A stretch of 64,000 nt of DNA from Brevibacillus agri (GTDB taxonomy: Bacteria > Bacillota > Bacilli > Brevibacillales > Brevibacillaceae). The stretch lies in assembly GCF_004117055.1 (NCBI RefSeq), contig NZ_CP026363.1, positions 2,658,001 through 2,722,000 of the forward strand, written 5' to 3'. Shown one piece after another: positions 19,520-29,162 of the stretch. Both the position numbers and the translations under genes were made by a program. The notes beneath the pieces were generated by a model. The model had not been told where the DNA came from. It was given only the letters and a program-made list of their open reading frames with translations, and made no database searches. The first letter of the stretch is position 1; each line of letters begins with the position of its first letter.

Positions 19520-19810
19520 ATGAAGCAAAAAAAGATCCCTTTGCGTAAATGCATTGTTTGCCAAGGAATGTTTCCGAAAAAGGAATTGATCCGCGTAGTC
19601 CGGACGCCCGCTGAGGAGATTGTCATCGACCTGACGGGAAAGGCGGCGGGACGCGGTACCTATGTGTGTCGGCAGGAAAGCTGTCTGAAGCCGGATGCGT
19701 TCGCATCGGGAAAATGGAAAAAAGTGCTGGAACGTGCCCTGAACATGTCCATCTCCGAAGAGAAGTACGATGCTTTTCGTGAGAAATGGCTGGAGATGAT
19801 GGGACGATGA
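19520..19810 (+). CDS. rnpM: YlxR-family RNA-binding protein, RNase P modulator RnpM
   Basis: This encodes 96 residues from ATG 19520, two bases after nusA. The YlxR (DUF448) fold is shown by RKCIVCQGMFPKKELIRVVR near the N-terminus and GRGTYVCRQESCL in the middle. The family binds RNA; B. subtilis YlxR was recently shown to bind the RNase P RNA and inhibit it, hence RnpM. It overlaps ylxQ by four bases (ATGA), so the pair is coupled. Confidence 0.9.
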   Translation: MKQKKIPLRKCIVCQGMFPKKELIRVVRTPAEEIVIDLTGKAAGRGTYVCRQESCLKPDAFASGKWKKVLERALNMSISEEKYDAFREKWLEMMGR

Positions 19811-20106
19811 TCCCTAAAGCAGCTCAGTTGCTCGGCATTGCGATGCGCGCGCGCAAAATCGTGACCGGGGAGGAATTGGTCATCACGGCTGTTCGCAACG
19901 GCCAGGCCCGTCTCGTTTTGCTCGCATCGGACGCATCTGACAATACGGCCAAAAAAGTCAAGGATAAATGTTCCTATTACGGGGTCTCATGTGTAACCAC
20001 AGGCGACCGATATTCATTGGGACACGCAATCGGAAAAGATGGGCGCGTTACCGTGGCGGTGACCGATGGGAAGTTGGCTGAAAGCATTCAGCGTCTGCTC
20101 ACCTAA
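19807..20106 (+). CDS. ylxQ: L7Ae/L30e-family RNA-binding protein YlxQ
   Basis: This encodes 99 residues from ATG 19807, which overlaps the rnpM stop. The L7Ae/L30e fold is evident from AAQLLGIAMRARKIVTGEE, the central RLVLLASDASDNTAKK and the CVTTGDRYSLGHAIGKD end. Members bind kink-turn RNA, but the natural target of YlxQ is not settled. It sits between rnpM and infB, as in other Bacillales. Confidence 0.9.
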   Translation: MIPKAAQLLGIAMRARKIVTGEELVITAVRNGQARLVLLASDASDNTAKKVKDKCSYYGVSCVTTGDRYSLGHAIGKDGRVTVAVTDGKLAESIQRLLT

Positions 20107-20127
20107 CTTAGAAAGGGTGAAGTTTAT

Positions 20128-22683
20128 TTGAAGACACGTGTGTATGAATATGCCAAACAGCACAACATGAGCAGTAAGGAAATCCTCAATTTGCTAAAAC
20201 GATTGAACATAGAAGTAGCAAATCATATGAGTATTATGGAAGAAGGGACGATCAAGCGGATCGAGGATCACATGGCCAAACTGCGTGCCGGCTCCAAGCC
20301 GGAAGCGCGCAATACGCCTGGCGATGCAAGATCAAAACAAATGGACGATCAACGACGCCCCAACGAATCCAGAGGACAACAAACCCAGTCCCACGCAGGG
20401 CAGGGGCAGCCGTCACAAGCTGCAAAAAACGACAGACAAAACGAACGCGATCGCGGCGATTTTTCCGGCAACAATCGTCCAGGCAGCACCAGCGGAAATC
20501 AGCCCGATCAGCATAGTCCTCAACACGGAAAAAATCAGGGGAAGAATCAGGAGAGAAGACCAAACCATATGAGAAGTCAACCAGCAAAACCGACTGACCG
20601 TAAGCCGCAAAACCAACAACGTCCACAGAGCCAACAAAGACCACAAAACCAACAAAGACCGCAAAACCAGCAGCGTCCTCCGCAACAGGCAACTGCCAGC
20701 CAAACGGAAGGCCGCACCGGGGATGAGTTTGAAGACAAAGTAAAACTTCCATCCAATGTCGGTTTGGAAAAACGCGAGAAAATCAAAAAAGCTCCACAAA
20801 CGCAAAAGACGTTTGAAGACAACAAAAAGAACACGCCTTTCCGCGGCGGAAATAACCGCAACCAAAACAACCGTCGTGGCGGCAACAACCACCAGCGCGG
20901 CGGACAAAAGCCACAGCGTCCAGTGCTTGAGACGCCTAGCAAAATCACCTTTACCGAGTCGTTGACGGTGAACGAGCTGGCTGTGAAACTGCGCAAGGAA
21001 CCGGCGGAAATCATCAAAAAGTTGTTTAATTTGGGGATCATGGCAACGATCAACCAATACCTGGAACGCGAAGCGATCGAGCTGATCTGCGCTGATTACA
21101 ACGTAGAAGTCGAAGAAAAAATCGTCATCGACGAAACCAACTTCGAAACGCTCGAAGAAGTAGATCCGCCTGAGTCGCTCGTAGAGCGTCCGCCAGTCGT
21201 CACCATCATGGGTCACGTTGACCACGGGAAAACAACGTTGCTCGACGCCATCCGCTCCACGAACGTAGTAGCGGGGGAAGCAGGCGGGATTACCCAGCAT
21301 ATCGGTGCTTATCAGGTCGAGATCAAAGGCAAGAAGATCACGTTCCTCGATACACCTGGTCACGCGGCGTTCACGACCATGCGTGCCCGCGGTGCGCAAA
21401 TTACCGACATTACGATCCTCGTCGTTGCTGCCGATGACGGCGTGATGCCACAAACCGTAGAGGCGATCAGCCACGCGAAAGCGGCAAACGTGCCGATCAT
21501 CGTCGCTGTCAACAAGGTGGATAAACCGGAAGCCAACATCGACCGCATCAAGCAAGAGCTTACCGAGTATGAGCTCGTTGCGGAAGAGTGGGGCGGGGAC
21601 ACCATTTTCTCTCCACTGTCTGCGAAGCAGCGCACTGGGATCGAAGAGCTGCTTGAGTACATCTTGCTCGTCGCAGAGGTTCAGGAGCTGAAAGCAAACC
21701 CTGACAAGCGTGCGCGCGGTACGGTAGTCGAAGCTGAGCTCGACAAAGGCCGCGGTCCTGTAGCGACCATTCTGGTACAGCAAGGAACGCTGCGCGTCGG
21801 CGATCCGATCGTAGTCGGCTCTACCTACGGCCGTGTACGTGCGATGGTCAACGACAAAGGCCGCCGTCTGAAAGAAGCAGGTCCTTCTACCCCTGTGGAA
21901 ATTACAGGTCTGAACGATGTACCGCAAGCGGGCGACCAGTTCCGCGTGTTTGAAGACGAGAAAAAAGCCCGTGCAATCGGGGAAGCGCGCGCAGCCAAGC
22001 AGCGTGAATCCGAGCGCCGTGCAAGCTCTCGCGTATCGCTGGACGATCTGTTCCAGCACATTCAGGAAGGCGATATCAAAGAGCTGAACCTGATCGTAAA
22101 AGGCGACGTGCAAGGTTCTGTAGAAGCTCTGCGCGGCTCCCTGGAAAAAATCGACGTCAACGGTACCCGCGTGAAAATCATTCACACTGGCGTCGGCGCG
22201 ATCACCGAGTCCGACGTTACGCTGGCAAACGCATCGAATGCGATCATCATCGGTTTCAACGTGCGTCCTGAGCCAAACGCTCGCAGCATGGCTGAACAGG
22301 AGAAAATCGACATTCGTCTGCACCGCGTGATCTACACCGTGATCGAAGAGATCGAGCAAGCTCTGAAAGGCATGCTGGACCCTGTGTACAAAGAAAACAT
22401 CATCGGTCAGGCAGAAATCCGCGAAGTCTTCAAAGTATCCAAAGTCGGCAACATCGCCGGTTGCTATGTAACCGAAGGAAAACTGAGCCGCGATGCAGGT
22501 GCTCGTCTGATCCGCGAAGGCATCGTCATCTACGAAGGCAAGCTGGACACCTTGAAACGCTTCAAGGACGACGCCAAAGAGGTAAACGCAGGCTACGAGT
22601 GCGGTCTGACCTTGGAACGCTTCCAGGACCTCAAAGTCGGCGACGTAGTCGAAGCCTTCGTCATGGTTGAAGTGAAGCAATAA
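20128..22683 (+). CDS. infB: translation initiation factor IF-2
   Basis: This encodes 851 residues from TTG 20128 with AAAGGGTGA upstream. The protein has a short N-terminal IF2_N domain ([16 protein letters not shown]), then an unusually long Q/N/P/R-rich disordered linker (about 55-265). A second IF2_N module ([22 protein letters not shown]) precedes the GTPase domain. Its motifs are G1 [13 protein letters not shown] (about 361), G3 DTPGHAAF and G4 NKVDKPEAN. The C-terminal beta-barrel domains that bind formyl-Met-tRNA follow. It directs initiator tRNA and subunit joining. The linker contains 18-bp direct repeats. Confidence 0.98.
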   Translation: MKTRVYEYAKQHNMSSKEILNLLKRLNIEVANHMSIMEEGTIKRIEDHMAKLRAGSKPEARNTPGDARSKQMDDQRRPNESRGQQTQSHAGQGQPSQAAKNDRQNERDRGDFSGNNRPGSTSGNQPDQHSPQHGKNQGKNQERRPNHMRSQPAKPTDRKPQNQQRPQSQQRPQNQQRPQNQQRPPQQATASQTEGRTGDEFEDKVKLPSNVGLEKREKIKKAPQTQKTFEDNKKNTPFRGGNNRNQNNRRGGNNHQRGGQKPQRPVLETPSKITFTESLTVNELAVKLRKEPAEIIKKLFNLGIMATINQYLEREAIELICADYNVEVEEKIVIDETNFETLEEVDPPESLVERPPVVTIMGHVDHGKTTLLDAIRSTNVVAGEAGGITQHIGAYQVEIKGKKITFLDTPGHAAFTTMRARGAQITDITILVVAADDGVMPQTVEAISHAKAANVPIIVAVNKVDKPEANIDRIKQELTEYELVAEEWGGDTIFSPLSAKQRTGIEELLEYILLVAEVQELKANPDKRARGTVVEAELDKGRGPVATILVQQGTLRVGDPIVVGSTYGRVRAMVNDKGRRLKEAGPSTPVEITGLNDVPQAGDQFRVFEDEKKARAIGEARAAKQRESERRASSRVSLDDLFQHIQEGDIKELNLIVKGDVQGSVEALRGSLEKIDVNGTRVKIIHTGVGAITESDVTLANASNAIIIGFNVRPEPNARSMAEQEKIDIRLHRVIYTVIEEIEQALKGMLDPVYKENIIGQAEIREVFKVSKVGNIAGCYVTEGKLSRDAGARLIREGIVIYEGKLDTLKRFKDDAKEVNAGYECGLTLERFQDLKVGDVVEAFVMVEVKQ
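20605..20676 (+). repeat. four tandem 18-bp repeats in the infB linker
   Basis: Four in-frame 18-bp units (20605, 20623, 20641 and 20659) each encode P-Q-(N/S)-Q-Q-R. Units differ at third positions, so they are old or selected at protein level rather than a fresh slippage. Confidence 0.85.
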
Positions 22684-22964
22684 TGGTAGCAGGGGTGCAG
22701 ATTGAACTGTTTCTGCCCGCTTGCCAAAACTTGAAAGAAAAACGGGCCATCGTCAAAAGTCTCATTGGCAAGCTGCGAAGCCGCTTCAACGTCTCCGCAG
22801 CGGAGATGGCTTATCCCGAGCAGTGGCAGCGTACCGTGTTGGGTATCGCTGCCGTTGCTAATGAAATGTCATTTTTGCAACAAGAAATGCAGGCTGTCGT
22901 GCGGTTCGTGGAAAACCATCCCGATGTGGAGTTGATTCGGGTCGATACGGAATACTACGAATAG
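22683..22964 (+). CDS. ylxP: DUF503 protein YlxP
   Basis: This encodes 93 residues; ATG 22683 overlaps the infB TAA by one base (TAATG), implying translational coupling. Conserved DUF503 features are the N-terminal strand VAGVQIELFLPACQNLKEKR and the KSLIGKLRSRFNVSAAEM helix. It is a small dimeric ferredoxin-like fold. It always sits between infB and rbfA in Bacillales, so a ribosome-assembly link is plausible; the biochemical role is not known to me. Confidence 0.88.
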   Translation: MVAGVQIELFLPACQNLKEKRAIVKSLIGKLRSRFNVSAAEMAYPEQWQRTVLGIAAVANEMSFLQQEMQAVVRFVENHPDVELIRVDTEYYE

Positions 22965-22988
22965 GGCAGCCAGCGGAGGTGAGAATAG

Positions 22989-23354
22989 ATGAACAAAACA
23001 CGAATGAGCCGCGTCGGCGAAGAAATCAAAAAAGAACTGAGCCTCATCTTGCAACGTGGACTGAAAGATCCTCGCGTCGGCTTTGTTACGGTAACGGATG
23101 TAGAAGTGAGCAGCGATCTCCAGCTTGCGAAAGTATTCGTCAGCATTTTCGGCAGCGAGGAGCAGCGCAAAGACTCTCTGGCAGGACTGACGAAAGCCAA
23201 AGGCTACCTGCGTACCGAAATTGGCAAACGCGTCAAGTTACGCCATATTCCCGACTTCGTCTTCAAGTTGGATGAGTCGATTGACTACGGTTCCAAAATT
23301 GAGTCGATCCTGCGGGAAATCTCCACAGAAGGAGAGAAACAGGATGAATCCTAA
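22989..23354 (+). CDS. rbfA: 30S ribosome-binding factor A
   Basis: This encodes 121 residues from ATG 22989 with GGAGGTGAG upstream. RbfA is a single KH-type-fold protein that binds 16S rRNA helix 1 during late and cold-stress 30S maturation. The conserved RVGEEIKKELSLIL start, DPRVGFVTVTDVEVSSDL and the C-terminal IPDFVFKLDESIDYG motif are all present. It overlaps the next gene by 11 bases. Confidence 0.96.
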   Translation: MNKTRMSRVGEEIKKELSLILQRGLKDPRVGFVTVTDVEVSSDLQLAKVFVSIFGSEEQRKDSLAGLTKAKGYLRTEIGKRVKLRHIPDFVFKLDESIDYGSKIESILREISTEGEKQDES

Positions 23355-24339
23355 TCGAGCAGCAGTAGAGGAAGCGGCCCGCTTTTTCCGGGAGCATGAC
23401 CGCTTCCTGGTTCTTTCCCATGTCAATCCAGATGGCGATGCTACCGGCTCTGCGCTTGGAGTCGTGCTCATGCTTGAACAGTTGGGAAAAGAGTACGTAG
23501 TGGTGAACGAAGGGGAAACGCCGCTCAAGTTTGACTTTTTGCCGCGTTTTGACCGCTTGCGCAACCTGCGCAAACAACCGCTGACCGAAATGTTCGAGGC
23601 CGTAATCGCCGTAGACTGTGCCGATGAGTCACGGATGGGCGATGTGCGGCCTTTATTTGCATCTGGCGCCGCTGTCCTCAATATCGACCACCACCCGACC
23701 AACGACATGTTCGGAACGGTCAACCTGGTGCGGCCGGAAGCGGCGGCGACAGCGGAAATTTTGTTTGAAGTGGCGGAAGAGGCGGGAATCGCGTTCAACG
23801 AAGAACTCGCCTTGTGCATCTATACCGGCCTTTTGACAGACACAGGCGGCTTTCGCTACTCCAATACGACGCCACGGGTAATGGAAATCGCGGCCCGCTT
23901 GCTGACCTACGGGGTGAAGCCGGGCGAAGTGGCGGAGCGATGCCTGGAGGAAATCACGTTTGCGCATGTCAAAATATTGCGCCGCGCCCTGCAGACGTTG
24001 CAGTTGTCCCACCAAAACCTCGTCGCCTCCATTTGCGTGTCGGTCGATGATTTTGCCGAGGCAGAGGCGAAGCGCGAGGATGCAGGCGGACTGGTGAACT
24101 ACTGCCGCAACATCGAAGGCGTCGAGGTCGGCGTTTCCTTTGTGGAGTCGGAGCCGGGAATCGTCAAGGTCAGCATGCGCGCGAGAGATCGCGTGGACGT
24201 GTCGGCTGTTGCCAAGCAACTCGGCGGCGGAGGGCATGCCAAAGCTTCCGGCTGCACGGTCAAAGGGACGATCGCGGAAGCGAAACAAAAAGTATGGGAC
24301 GTACTGGAGCCAGCATTAGGAGTGAAACACGATGAGTAA
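23344..24339 (+). CDS. nrnA: DHH-family oligoribonuclease / pAp phosphatase NrnA
   Basis: This encodes 331 residues from ATG 23344, overlapping rbfA by 11 bases. DHH motifs are complete: SHVNPDGDATGSALG (metal-binding DxD), VDCADESRMGD and NIDHHPTND. The DHHA1 domain ends with LGGGGHAKASGC. NrnA degrades 2-5-mer RNA left by other nucleases and dephosphorylates pAp. In B. subtilis the gene (ytqI) lies elsewhere; here it is inside the ribosome-assembly operon beside rbfA and truB, together with rnpM and upstream of pnp, which fits its RNA role. Confidence 0.93.
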   Translation: MNPNRAAVEEAARFFREHDRFLVLSHVNPDGDATGSALGVVLMLEQLGKEYVVVNEGETPLKFDFLPRFDRLRNLRKQPLTEMFEAVIAVDCADESRMGDVRPLFASGAAVLNIDHHPTNDMFGTVNLVRPEAAATAEILFEVAEEAGIAFNEELALCIYTGLLTDTGGFRYSNTTPRVMEIAARLLTYGVKPGEVAERCLEEITFAHVKILRRALQTLQLSHQNLVASICVSVDDFAEAEAKREDAGGLVNYCRNIEGVEVGVSFVESEPGIVKVSMRARDRVDVSAVAKQLGGGGHAKASGCTVKGTIAEAKQKVWDVLEPALGVKHDE

Positions 24340-25258
24340 CGCGCACGGCGTGCTGGTAATCGACAAGCCGGCGGGCATGACTTCCCACGATTGTGTGGCG
24401 CGCATCCGCCGGCTGTATGGAACGAAAAAGGTAGGACACACGGGAACGCTCGACCCCGATGTGACAGGCGTGCTGCCGATCTGCGTGGGCAACGCGACTC
24501 GCCTGGTAGAGTATTTGCAGGATTTGCCCAAGCGCTACAACGTCGTCTTGCGGCTCGGCTCCGCGACGACGACGGAGGATGCCTCCGGTGAAGTGCTGGA
24601 GCAAGCTCCGGTAGACGCAGCCGCGATTACGGTAGAGCGCATCGAGCAATTGCTGCAATCGTTTTTGGGAGAGATCGAGCAGGTCCCGCCGATGTTTTCC
24701 GCGGTAAAAGTAAACGGGAAGCGCCTCTACGACCTGGCCCGCGAAGGCACGGTCATCGAGCGCCAGCCGCGCAAAGTGACGCTGTACGAGCTGACGCTCC
24801 ACGAGATCAAGGTAGACGGGGACAGCGTCGATATCTCGTTCACGTGCACATGCTCGAAAGGGACGTACATGCGCACCTTATGTGTTGACCTCGGTCGCGC
24901 TCTGGGTTATCCTGCCCATATGAAACTGCTTCGGCGAATCAAGAGCGGTCCGTTCGTAGAGGAGGAGGCGATTCCTCTTCAGGAACTGGAGGAGCGGGCT
25001 GCGAGTGGGGAGGACCTCTCCCGTTATCTTGTCTCCATCCCACAGGCGATTTCATTTTTGCCGTCTTATCAGGTCAAACCGGAGCGAACCCGTGCGGTGC
25101 GCAATGGACTGGCGACTGCGCTGCCAGGAGTCGATGCCGAGGTAGGCAGCCTGATCTGCCTGTTTGCAGGCGAAGAGCTGCTGGGGATTCATCGCGTGTG
25201 CCGTGGGGACAAAGGTCTTTTCGCCAAAGCAGAAAAAGTCTTTCCAGCCGAGGTGTAA
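24332..25258 (+). CDS. truB: tRNA pseudouridine-55 synthase
   Basis: This encodes 308 residues from ATG 24332, overlapping nrnA by 8 bases. TruB converts U55 in the T-loop of tRNAs to pseudouridine and also acts as a tRNA chaperone. VLVIDKPAGMTSHD and GHTGTLDPDVTGVLP are the family signatures, with catalytic Asp41 in GTLDP. A PUA-like C-terminal domain (about 240-308) is present. Translational coupling with nrnA and a 3-base gap to ribF mark a tight operon. Confidence 0.97.
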   Translation: MSNAHGVLVIDKPAGMTSHDCVARIRRLYGTKKVGHTGTLDPDVTGVLPICVGNATRLVEYLQDLPKRYNVVLRLGSATTTEDASGEVLEQAPVDAAAITVERIEQLLQSFLGEIEQVPPMFSAVKVNGKRLYDLAREGTVIERQPRKVTLYELTLHEIKVDGDSVDISFTCTCSKGTYMRTLCVDLGRALGYPAHMKLLRRIKSGPFVEEEAIPLQELEERAASGEDLSRYLVSIPQAISFLPSYQVKPERTRAVRNGLATALPGVDAEVGSLICLFAGEELLGIHRVCRGDKGLFAKAEKVFPAEV

Positions 25259-25261
25259 ACC

Positions 25262-26203
25262 GTGAAAACGATCTCCCTGACCTATCCACTACCAAATGAG
25301 TTGCAGGCGACGCCATGCGCGATTGCGCTTGGCTATTTCGATGGCGTACATATTGGACATCGCCGGGTGATTCAAAAGGCGATTGACACCGCAAAAACGA
25401 ACGGATGGGAGAGTACGGTGCTGACGTTCGACCCCCATCCGCGCGAGGTTCTTGGGCAAAGCGGCTATACGAGCTACCTCACTCCGCTTTCCGACAAGCT
25501 GGAGCAATTCGAAAAGATGGGGGTAGACAGGACGTATGTCATGAAGTTCGATATCGGGTTTGCCGCGGTTTACCCGGAGGACTTCATTACCGAGTGCATG
25601 CTTCCCCTCGCGTGCCGGCATGTCGTGGTCGGCTTCGACTACACGTTTGGCTACAGGGGAATGGGAACCGCCCAAACGCTGCAGGAGATGAGCAAAGGCC
25701 GCTACGGGCTCGACATCATCAGCCCGGTCAACCGGCTGGGGGAAAAAGTGAGCAGCACGATCATCCGCGAGTATCTCCACCACGGAAATGTCGAGCAGGT
25801 GCGCCATCTGCTGGGCCGCCCGTACAAGGTGCGCGGCAAGGTCGTTCACGGCGACAAGCGCGGGCGCACGATCGGCTTCCCGACGGCGAACGTCCGGGTC
25901 GGACAGCCTTATCTCATCGGCAAAAACGGCGTGTACGGCGTGCGCTTCACGGTCGATTCCAAGAGCTACTTCGGCGTGATGAATGTCGGGATCAAGCCTA
26001 CGTTTGAGCTGGAGAAGAAAGAAAAATCACTAGAAGTGCACATTTTCGAGTTCTCTGGTGACATTTACGACAAGGAAGTCGAAGTAGAATTTCTGTTCTA
26101 CATCAGGGAAGAGCAAAAGTTCGGCGGTGTGGATGCGCTGATCGCGCAAATCGGCCGCGACGTAGACATGGCCAAGCGCAAATTTGCCGAGGGAATCTCG
26201 TAA
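25262..26203 (+). CDS. ribF: bifunctional riboflavin kinase / FAD synthetase
   Basis: This encodes 313 residues from GTG 25262, three bases after truB. The N-terminal FMN adenylyltransferase domain carries LGYFDGVHIGHRRVI (HxGH). The C-terminal riboflavin kinase domain begins near GRPYKVRGKVVHGDKRGRTIGFPTANV, with the PTAN motif. It makes FMN and FAD; B. subtilis calls it ribC. No FMN riboswitch is seen, and expression appears to come from the nusA operon. Last gene before the rpsO promoter. Confidence 0.96.
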   Translation: MKTISLTYPLPNELQATPCAIALGYFDGVHIGHRRVIQKAIDTAKTNGWESTVLTFDPHPREVLGQSGYTSYLTPLSDKLEQFEKMGVDRTYVMKFDIGFAAVYPEDFITECMLPLACRHVVVGFDYTFGYRGMGTAQTLQEMSKGRYGLDIISPVNRLGEKVSSTIIREYLHHGNVEQVRHLLGRPYKVRGKVVHGDKRGRTIGFPTANVRVGQPYLIGKNGVYGVRFTVDSKSYFGVMNVGIKPTFELEKKEKSLEVHIFEFSGDIYDKEVEVEFLFYIREEQKFGGVDALIAQIGRDVDMAKRKFAEGIS

Positions 26204-26213
26204 CGGAATCTCT

Positions 26214-26242
26214 TTGCTTTTCCTGAAATGATATGCTATAAT
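26214..26242 (+). promoter_or_regulatory. extended -10 promoter of rpsO
   Basis: TTGCTT (26214-26219), a 17-base spacer and a perfect TATAAT (26237-26242), with TG at 26234-26235, lie immediately after the ribF stop. Confidence 0.78.
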
Positions 26243-26262
26243 TCAAAACGTTGTACAGATAA

Positions 26263-26310
26263 CCGTAGCTTGGCTGTCCGATGCTCACCGACGGCAGACT
26301 CGGCTAACGG
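26263..26310 (+). promoter_or_regulatory. rpsO leader, candidate S15-binding structure
   Basis: CCGT/AGC (26263-26269) pairs with GCT/ACGG (26303-26310, one bulged A). Inside it, GCTGTC (26273-26278) pairs with GACGGC (26290-26295). The nested stems end about 10 nt before the ribosome-binding site. S15 autoregulates through leader RNA in Bacillales and other phyla; that this structure is the S15 site is inference. Confidence 0.55.
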
Positions 26311-26336
26311 GATATAAAATAAGGAGGTGAGTCATG

Positions 26337-26606
26337 ATGGCATTGTCTCAAGAACGTAAAACTCAACTGATCCAAGAGTTCCGTACTCACGAGAACGACA
26401 CCGGTTCGCCGGAAGTTCAAATCGCTATCTTGACCGAAAACATTAACAACCTGAACGGACACTTGCGTACGCACAAAAAAGATCACCACAGCCGTCGTGG
26501 TCTGTTGAAAATGGTAGGTCAACGCCGCAACCTGTTGACATACCTGCGTGAAGCAGATGTTCAACGCTATCGTTCGGTAGTAGACCGCCTGGGTCTGCGC
26601 CGCTAG
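26337..26606 (+). CDS. rpsO: 30S ribosomal protein S15
   Basis: This encodes 89 residues from ATG 26337, nine bases after AAGGAGG. An adjacent ATG at 26334 (spacing six) would add one Met, but the shorter start gives the usual MALSQERK beginning and length. S15 is a primary 16S rRNA-binding protein that nucleates the platform. [26 protein letters not shown] and the [10 protein letters not shown] helix are conserved. Codon use is of the highly expressed type. Confidence 0.97.
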   Translation: MALSQERKTQLIQEFRTHENDTGSPEVQIAILTENINNLNGHLRTHKKDHHSRRGLLKMVGQRRNLLTYLREADVQRYRSVVDRLGLRR

Positions 26607-26618
26607 TCAGCGTTTTGT

Positions 26619-26643
26619 AAAAAGCGGGTTCTTCCCGCTTTTT
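26619..26643 (+). terminator. terminator after rpsO
   Basis: AAAAAGCGGG (26619-26628) and CCCGCTTTTT (26634-26643) form a 10-bp stem with a TTCTT loop. The A/T ends make it potentially bidirectional. Confidence 0.85.
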
Positions 26644-26654
26644 CTATCGTGTAG

Positions 26655-26751
26655 GAGAGCTTGGCGCTTCTTGCTGTCAGGCTCTCTGAAGCGATAACAC
26701 AAAGCATGCGATACAGGCGCAATGGAATTGGCTTCAACAGAAGCTTTTTTT
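26655..26751 (+). other. hairpin-rich rpsO-pnp spacer with a second terminator-like element
   Basis: The 265-base gap between rpsO and pnp holds no protein gene. After the rpsO terminator, GAGAGC (26655-26660) can pair with GCTCTC (26681-26686). GCTTC (26731-26735) pairs with GAAGC (26740-26744), followed by seven T. The second is a compact terminator-like hairpin. Together they could be a pnp leader, a short RNA, or a duplicated end of the rpsO unit; no strong promoter was found. Confidence 0.45.
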
Positions 26752-26871
26752 ATTATCCAAAACGACTGCCAAAGCTCACCATTTAATTTTCACGGTGGCA
26801 GGAAATAATACATACAGGTAGAAAACAAAGTGTAGATATGCACATTGTCGCAAAGGAGGACTGCTAGCATC

Positions 26872-29019
26872 ATGGAGCAACAATACCGTACATATGATTT
26901 TGAACTGGCAGGCCGCAAGCTGACGCTGGAATTTGGCAAAATGGCCAAACAGGCGAACGGCTCGGTTCTGGTTCGGTACGGCGATACGGCAATCCTGTCT
27001 GCAGTTACAGTCTCGAAGGAGCCGAAAGCGCTCGACTTCTTCCCGTTGACTGTCAACTATGAGGAACGTCTCTATGCGGTCGGTAAAATTCCCGGCGGCT
27101 TTATTAAAAGAGAAGGTCGCCCAAGCGAAAAAGCCATTTTGGCAAGCCGTTTGATTGACCGCCCGATCCGTCCCCTTTTTGCAGAAGGATTCCGCAACGA
27201 CGTACAAATTGTCAATACTGTTCTGTCGGTTGACCAGGACTGCTCTCCGGAAATCGCCGCTATGATCGGGACGTCTGCCGCTCTATGCGTTTCCGAGATT
27301 CCGTTTGAAGGACCGATTGCCGGTGTCATCGTTGGGCGCATTGACGGCGAGTTCATCATCAACCCGACTGTGGAGCAGGCAGAAAAAAGCGATATTCACC
27401 TCGTAGTCGCAGGTACACACAAAGCGATCAACATGGTGGAAGCAGCCGCTAACCAAGTGCCAGAGTCCGTTATGCTGGAAGCGATCATGGCCGGCCATGA
27501 GGTTATCAAGCAACTGGTGGAGTTCCAAAACCAGATCGTAGCCGAAATCGGCAAAGAAAAAATGGAAGTCATCCTGCATGAAGTCGATCCGGAAATCGAT
27601 CAGGCTGTGCGCGAATTTGCAGAAGCACGTCTGAAAGAAGCCGTTCGGATTGAAGAGAAGCAGGCGCGTTACGACGCGATTGACAACATCAAGGAAGAGA
27701 CGAAGGAACATTTCGCTGCCAAAGATCCGGAAGCTTATCCAGAGCAGGAGAAAATGATTAGCGAAGTGCTGGGCAACATCGTCAAGGACGAAGTTCGCCG
27801 TCTCATTACAGAAGAAAAAGTTCGCCCGGATGGACGAGCTTTGAACGAAATTCGTCCGCTTTCCAGCGAGACTGGCATTTTGTCCCGCACGCACGGTTCC
27901 GCGATGTTTACCCGCGGTCAAACACAGGCGTTGAGCGTCTGCACACTGGGCGCGCTGGGCGATGTGCAAATTCTCGATGGTCTTGGACTGGAAGAATCGA
28001 AACGATTCATGCACCATTACAACTTCCCGCCTTACAGCGTAGGGGAAGCTCGTCCGCTGCGTCCTCCAGGCCGTCGCGAAATCGGGCACGGAGCGTTGGG
28101 TGAGCGTGCAATCGAGCCGATCATTCCTTCCGAGCACGAGTTCCCGTACACGATCCGCCTAGTTTCCGAAGTCATTGAGTCCAACGGCTCGACATCGCAA
28201 GCTTCCATTTGCGCGAGCGTGCTGGCTCTGATGGATGCCGGAGTACCGATCAAGGCTCCTGTAGCCGGTATCGCCATGGGCTTGATTATGAGCAAGGATG
28301 AACAGTCTTTCTCCATTTTGACAGACATCCAGGGCATGGAAGACCATTTAGGCGATATGGACTTCAAGGTAGCAGGTACCGAGGCTGGCGTAACGGCGAT
28401 TCAGATGGACATCAAAATTTCCGGGATCAATCGGGAAATTTTGCAGCAAGCGCTGGAGCAAGCGCGCGAAGGTCGCCTGCACATCCTCAAGCACATGATG
28501 AGCACGATTTCCGAACCGCGCAAAGAGCTGTCTCCTTACGCGCCGAAGATTTTGACCATGACCATCAACCCGGACAAAATCCGCGATGTAATCGGCCCAC
28601 AAGGTCGCGTCATCAACAAAATCATCGAAGAAACCGGCGTCAAAATCGACATCGAGCAAGATGGACGTGTGTTCATCGCTTCGATCAACCACGAAGCGAA
28701 CATGCGCGCGAAGCAAATCATCGAGGACCTGGTTCGCGAGGTTGCGGTCGGCCAGATTTATCTGGGAACCGTCAAGCGCGTAGAGAAGTACGGGGCGTTC
28801 ATCGAGCTGTTTGCTGGCAAGGAAGGTTTGTGTCACATCTCCCAACTGGCTGAGGAACGCGTAGCCAAGACGGAAGATGTCGTAGCAATTGGCGACAAGG
28901 TACAAGTAAAAGTAACCGAGATCGACGATCAAGGTCGCATCAACTTGTCCCGCAAAGCCGTGCTCAAGGAACAAGCGGCCGCAGCTCAGGCCGACAAGGC
29001 ACCGACCCAAGCAGAATAA
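26872..29019 (+). CDS. pnp: polyribonucleotide nucleotidyltransferase (PNPase)
   Basis: This encodes 715 residues from ATG 26872, placed by CAAAGGAGG upstream; the frame continues before it without a start signal. PNPase is a phosphorolytic 3'-5' exoribonuclease and degradosome partner. Two RNase PH domains flank a helical domain. The active centre in the second includes [23 protein letters not shown] domain ([18 protein letters not shown], about 558) and an S1 domain ([15 protein letters not shown], about 625) follow. The mRNA-decay partners rnjB and rny are in the same window. Confidence 0.98.
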   Translation: MEQQYRTYDFELAGRKLTLEFGKMAKQANGSVLVRYGDTAILSAVTVSKEPKALDFFPLTVNYEERLYAVGKIPGGFIKREGRPSEKAILASRLIDRPIRPLFAEGFRNDVQIVNTVLSVDQDCSPEIAAMIGTSAALCVSEIPFEGPIAGVIVGRIDGEFIINPTVEQAEKSDIHLVVAGTHKAINMVEAAANQVPESVMLEAIMAGHEVIKQLVEFQNQIVAEIGKEKMEVILHEVDPEIDQAVREFAEARLKEAVRIEEKQARYDAIDNIKEETKEHFAAKDPEAYPEQEKMISEVLGNIVKDEVRRLITEEKVRPDGRALNEIRPLSSETGILSRTHGSAMFTRGQTQALSVCTLGALGDVQILDGLGLEESKRFMHHYNFPPYSVGEARPLRPPGRREIGHGALGERAIEPIIPSEHEFPYTIRLVSEVIESNGSTSQASICASVLALMDAGVPIKAPVAGIAMGLIMSKDEQSFSILTDIQGMEDHLGDMDFKVAGTEAGVTAIQMDIKISGINREILQQALEQAREGRLHILKHMMSTISEPRKELSPYAPKILTMTINPDKIRDVIGPQGRVINKIIEETGVKIDIEQDGRVFIASINHEANMRAKQIIEDLVREVAVGQIYLGTVKRVEKYGAFIELFAGKEGLCHISQLAEERVAKTEDVVAIGDKVQVKVTEIDDQGRINLSRKAVLKEQAAAAQADKAPTQAE

Positions 29020-29028
29020 ACGACAAAC

Positions 29029-29078
29029 AAAAGGCTTCGTCACTCGAAGAAATTCGTGTACGGAAGCTTTTTTCTTTT
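29029..29078 (+). terminator. terminator after pnp
   Basis: A long imperfect hairpin: AAAGGCTTCGT pairs with ACGGAAGCTTTT, and inside CAC(T)CGAA pairs with TTCGTG, followed by TTTTTTCTTTT. Confidence 0.75.
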
Positions 29079-29162
29079 GGCCAAAATGTCTAAGTCACTC
29101 GCCTCGTTCATACATTGGACAAAGAGAGACTTGTACGTACAAAGAGGAGGGCTGGCTCCACG

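Noticed and set aside
20413-22680. 755-residue open frame on the - strand opposite infB, and similar long - strand frames opposite polC, pnp and ispG
   Set aside because: They mirror the codon structure of the + strand genes, have no ribosome-binding sites or family motifs, and disagree with a wholly co-directional region.
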